Below, one piece after another: positions 7,157 through 7,876 of a stretch of 7,876 nucleotides of DNA (position 1 is the first letter of the stretch; each line of letters begins with the position of its first letter). The position numbers and the translations under genes are program-made. Origin of the DNA: Chitinophagales bacterium. Its GTDB lineage: Bacteria; Bacteroidota; Bacteroidia; Chitinophagales; Chitinophagaceae. Under the pieces are notes generated by a model, which made no database searches, had not been told where the DNA came from, and saw only the letters and a list, made by a program, of their open reading frames with translations. The stretch is taken from NCBI GenBank assembly GCA_015654495.1, contig JAATGW010000536.1:1-7876 (forward strand). The letters run 5' to 3'.

Positions 7157-7240
7157 TTAAGTTGGTAGGTGAAAATAGGGAAAAAAAGGAGAAGTAAGAA
7201 AAAGGAGGGAGGAAGTTGGGGGAGAAATTTGGGTGGAGTT
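7157..7240 (+). other. 84-nt purine-rich tract without C on the + strand
   Basis: No C occurs on the + strand from 7157 to 7240. The core 7177-7215 is almost wholly purine, broken only by a T at 7195. On the minus strand this is a G-free C/T-rich tract lying immediately upstream of the leader hairpin. Such tracts can be pyrimidine-rich mRNA leaders, bent or triplex-prone DNA, or low-complexity sequence. No function is assigned. Confidence 0.6.
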
Positions 7241-7272
7241 CAATTCAGTTATAAGAAACTCTTTTTGCTATT

Positions 7273-7286
7273 AAATTCTAGAATTT
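7273..7286. promoter_or_regulatory. 14-bp perfect palindrome AAATTCTAGAATTT
   Basis: A perfect dyad of 14 bp in an AT-rich stretch between the divergent transcription units. It has the size and symmetry of a dimeric regulator's operator, but AT-rich palindromes of this length can arise by chance. No partner site was found nearby. Confidence 0.25.
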
Positions 7287-7348
7287 TTGAGTTGTGCAAT
7301 TGCCTGAAAGTTTGAATTCGATTTGTTGAGTTAAAGGGAGATTAGAAT

Positions 7349-7476
7349 GTCGGTTATAAACACTTGTAGTCGTTTTTAAATGTTTAATCAGGGTTAAGTC
7401 GGGAGAGACTTATGTGTATGCCGACTATAATTGATTTAGTCGACAATAATTGTTTGCTGTCGGATATAATCGTTTG
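7349..7476 (+). repeat. Array of about six GTCG-anchored, ~20-bp direct repeats
   Basis: An 18-base motif, roughly GTCGRNWATAATYGTTTG, recurs on the + strand. The best copies are 7459-7476, 7439-7456 and 7420-7437 (starts GCCG), with a fourth at 7349-7366. Weaker copies begin at 7369 (about four mismatches) and 7398 (mainly the GTCGG start). Start-to-start spacing is 20, 29, 22, 19 and 20 bp, near two helical turns, so bound proteins would sit on one face of the DNA. The last copy contains TATAAT (7465-7470), with a TTGACA-like TCGACA at 7440-7445 and a long 19-bp spacer, so a promoter could overlap the array. A 6-bp stem, TAAGTC/GACTTA (7395-7412), overlaps the weak 7398 copy. The array ends 71 bp before the small-gene ATG. 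It is not a CRISPR: the spacers are 1-2 bp or irregular. Confidence 0.7.
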
Positions 7477-7547
7477 AAAAAGGGGTAGGGTTGCGTATAT
7501 TTAACGTTGGCTGCAATTTTTTGGTGACCTTACCCTCAATAATTGGA

Positions 7548-7721
7548 ATGAAAGAGTTGCTTAATTTATTACTTCAGACATATAATTCCCGACCTAAATC
7601 AATGGGAGAAGCTATCATAATCGGACTAGCCTCGGGAGTATTAATTTATGGAATCAGAGCGGTTATACGTGTTGTATCGAAGTCAAGGGAGAAAGAGAAA
7701 GATGCAAAGAAATTAAAGTGA
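7548..7721 (+). CDS. Small single-pass membrane protein, 57 residues, paired with J-protein gene
   Basis: I do not recognise a family. From the ATG at 7548 it has a short amphipathic N-terminus (MKELLNLLLQTY), a polar stretch, one hydrophobic segment at about residues 19-43 (GEAIIIGLASGVLIYGIRAVIRVV), and a highly charged basic tail of about 14 residues (SKSREKEKDAKKLK). By the positive-inside rule the tail would be cytoplasmic. The frame also opens upstream from a TTG at 7491, giving 76 residues, but ATG is preferred and the extra residues look unremarkable. It stops 6 bp before the J-domain gene, so the two are almost certainly translated from one mRNA. The gene is strongly AT-rich compared with the operon to its left. 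Its small size leaves some doubt, but the start, stop, helix and tight spacing all support a real gene. Confidence 0.65.
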   Translation: MKELLNLLLQTYNSRPKSMGEAIIIGLASGVLIYGIRAVIRVVSKSREKEKDAKKLK

Positions 7722-7727
7722 GTTAGG

Positions 7728-7876
7728 ATGTTGAAAAATTATTACGCTATATTAGGCATCTCATCAAATGCAACAATCCATGAAATCAAAAAGGCATACA
7801 GAATTAATGCAATAAGGTTTCACCCGGACAAACATTTCGGAGATAATTCTTTTTCTATGAAATTTGTAGAAATCAA
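7728..7876 (+). CDS. J-domain (DnaJ-like) protein, N-terminal part; continues past the window
   Basis: The first 49 residues are a J-domain: MLKNYYAILGI at the start (family form 'YY-ILG'), helix II EIKKAYRINAIRFHPDK at 19-35, and the essential HPD tripeptide at 32-34, which couples J-proteins to the ATPase of Hsp70 (DnaK). After HPD the sequence KHFGDNSFSMKFVEI runs into helix III, where other members have 'F--IN-AY'. The rest lies beyond the right edge, so the protein could be a plain DnaJ/CbpA-like co-chaperone or, more likely given the small membrane-protein partner and the AT-rich setting, a specialised J-protein with another C-terminal domain. The ATG at 7728 follows the preceding stop by 6 bp and fits the start of the J-domain exactly. 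Confidence 0.9.
   Translation, partial: MLKNYYAILGISSNATIHEIKKAYRINAIRFHPDKHFGDNSFSMKFVEI

Larger units (their letters stand above)
7112..7547. other. Long divergent intergenic region
   Basis: This 436-bp region separates the minus-strand ATP-grasp operon from the plus-strand small-protein/J-protein pair, so promoters for both must lie here or close by. I see no plausible protein. From left to right it holds a GC hairpin (7132-7146), a C-free purine-rich tract (7157-7240), a 14-bp palindrome (7273-7286) and a GTCG-anchored repeat array (7349-7476). No good Bacteroidota promoter pair (TTTG, then TAnnTTTG) could be placed with confidence on either strand. Confidence 0.7.

Noticed and set aside
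7178..7233. G-quadruplex in the purine-rich tract
   Set aside because: The GGG runs at 7178, 7207, 7218 and 7231 are separated by a loop as long as about 26 nt, too loose for a confident G4.
7277..7284. TTCTAGAA as a heat-shock element near the J-protein gene
   Set aside because: That element belongs to eukaryotic heat-shock factor; bacterial heat-shock control uses CIRCE or sigma factors, and no CIRCE-like repeat was seen here.
7349..7476. CRISPR array
   Set aside because: The repeats are only ~18 bp, imperfect, and separated by 1-2 bp or irregular gaps, with no spacer-sized unique sequence and no cas gene in the window.
7491..7547. TTG start giving a 76-residue version of the small membrane protein
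   Set aside because: A rare start codon adding 19 residues without a clear feature; the ATG at 7548 gives a compact protein and is preferred, although the longer form is not excluded.

Overview
The window looks like a chromosomal segment of a Bacteroidota bacterium, probably of the Chitinophaga/Niastella kind. This is inferred from A/T-rich start regions without clear Shine-Dalgarno sequences, signal peptides cleaved before Gln, and the overall protein flavour. No taxonomic search was possible.

Left part (1-3703, + strand): four co-directional envelope genes. These are the 3' part of an RND-type outer-membrane efflux channel (NodT/TolC family, cut by the window edge), a secreted alpha/beta-hydrolase with an intact Ser-Asp-His triad, a small Tyr/Trp/Gly-rich lipoprotein of unknown function, and a four-helix inner-membrane protein resembling DUF6790. 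The hydrolase and lipoprotein genes are 9 bp apart and are surely co-transcribed.

Middle (3738-7111, - strand): a compact three-gene operon running circularly permuted ATP-grasp, then alpha-E protein, then transglutaminase-like protease. This is the known conserved amidoligase/peptidase neighbourhood (COG2308-COG2307-COG1305), thought to make and process a peptide or peptide tag. The first gene carries an in-frame amber codon: 34 codons of a family-like N-terminus, then TAG, then the rest in the same frame. The operon is convergent with the left block. The 34-bp gap between the stop codons is filled by a five-copy AACGTNN heptamer repeat that contains a perfect 20-bp palindrome.

Right part (7112-7876): a 436-bp non-coding, AT-rich divergent region, then two small + strand genes, a 57-residue single-helix membrane protein and, 6 bp later, the start of a J-domain (DnaJ-like) protein cut by the window edge. 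The non-coding region holds a strong GC hairpin just upstream of the minus operon, an 84-nt stretch without C on the + strand, a 14-bp palindrome, and an array of about six GTCG-anchored repeats spaced mostly 19-22 bp apart, ending shortly before the small gene. Base composition drops sharply here: positions 7561-7620 are 30% G+C by count, against 57% at 6241-6300. This suggests a different origin for the right-hand module.

The best candidates for something undescribed are the repeat array with its small membrane protein/J-protein pair, and the amber-interrupted ATP-grasp gene.
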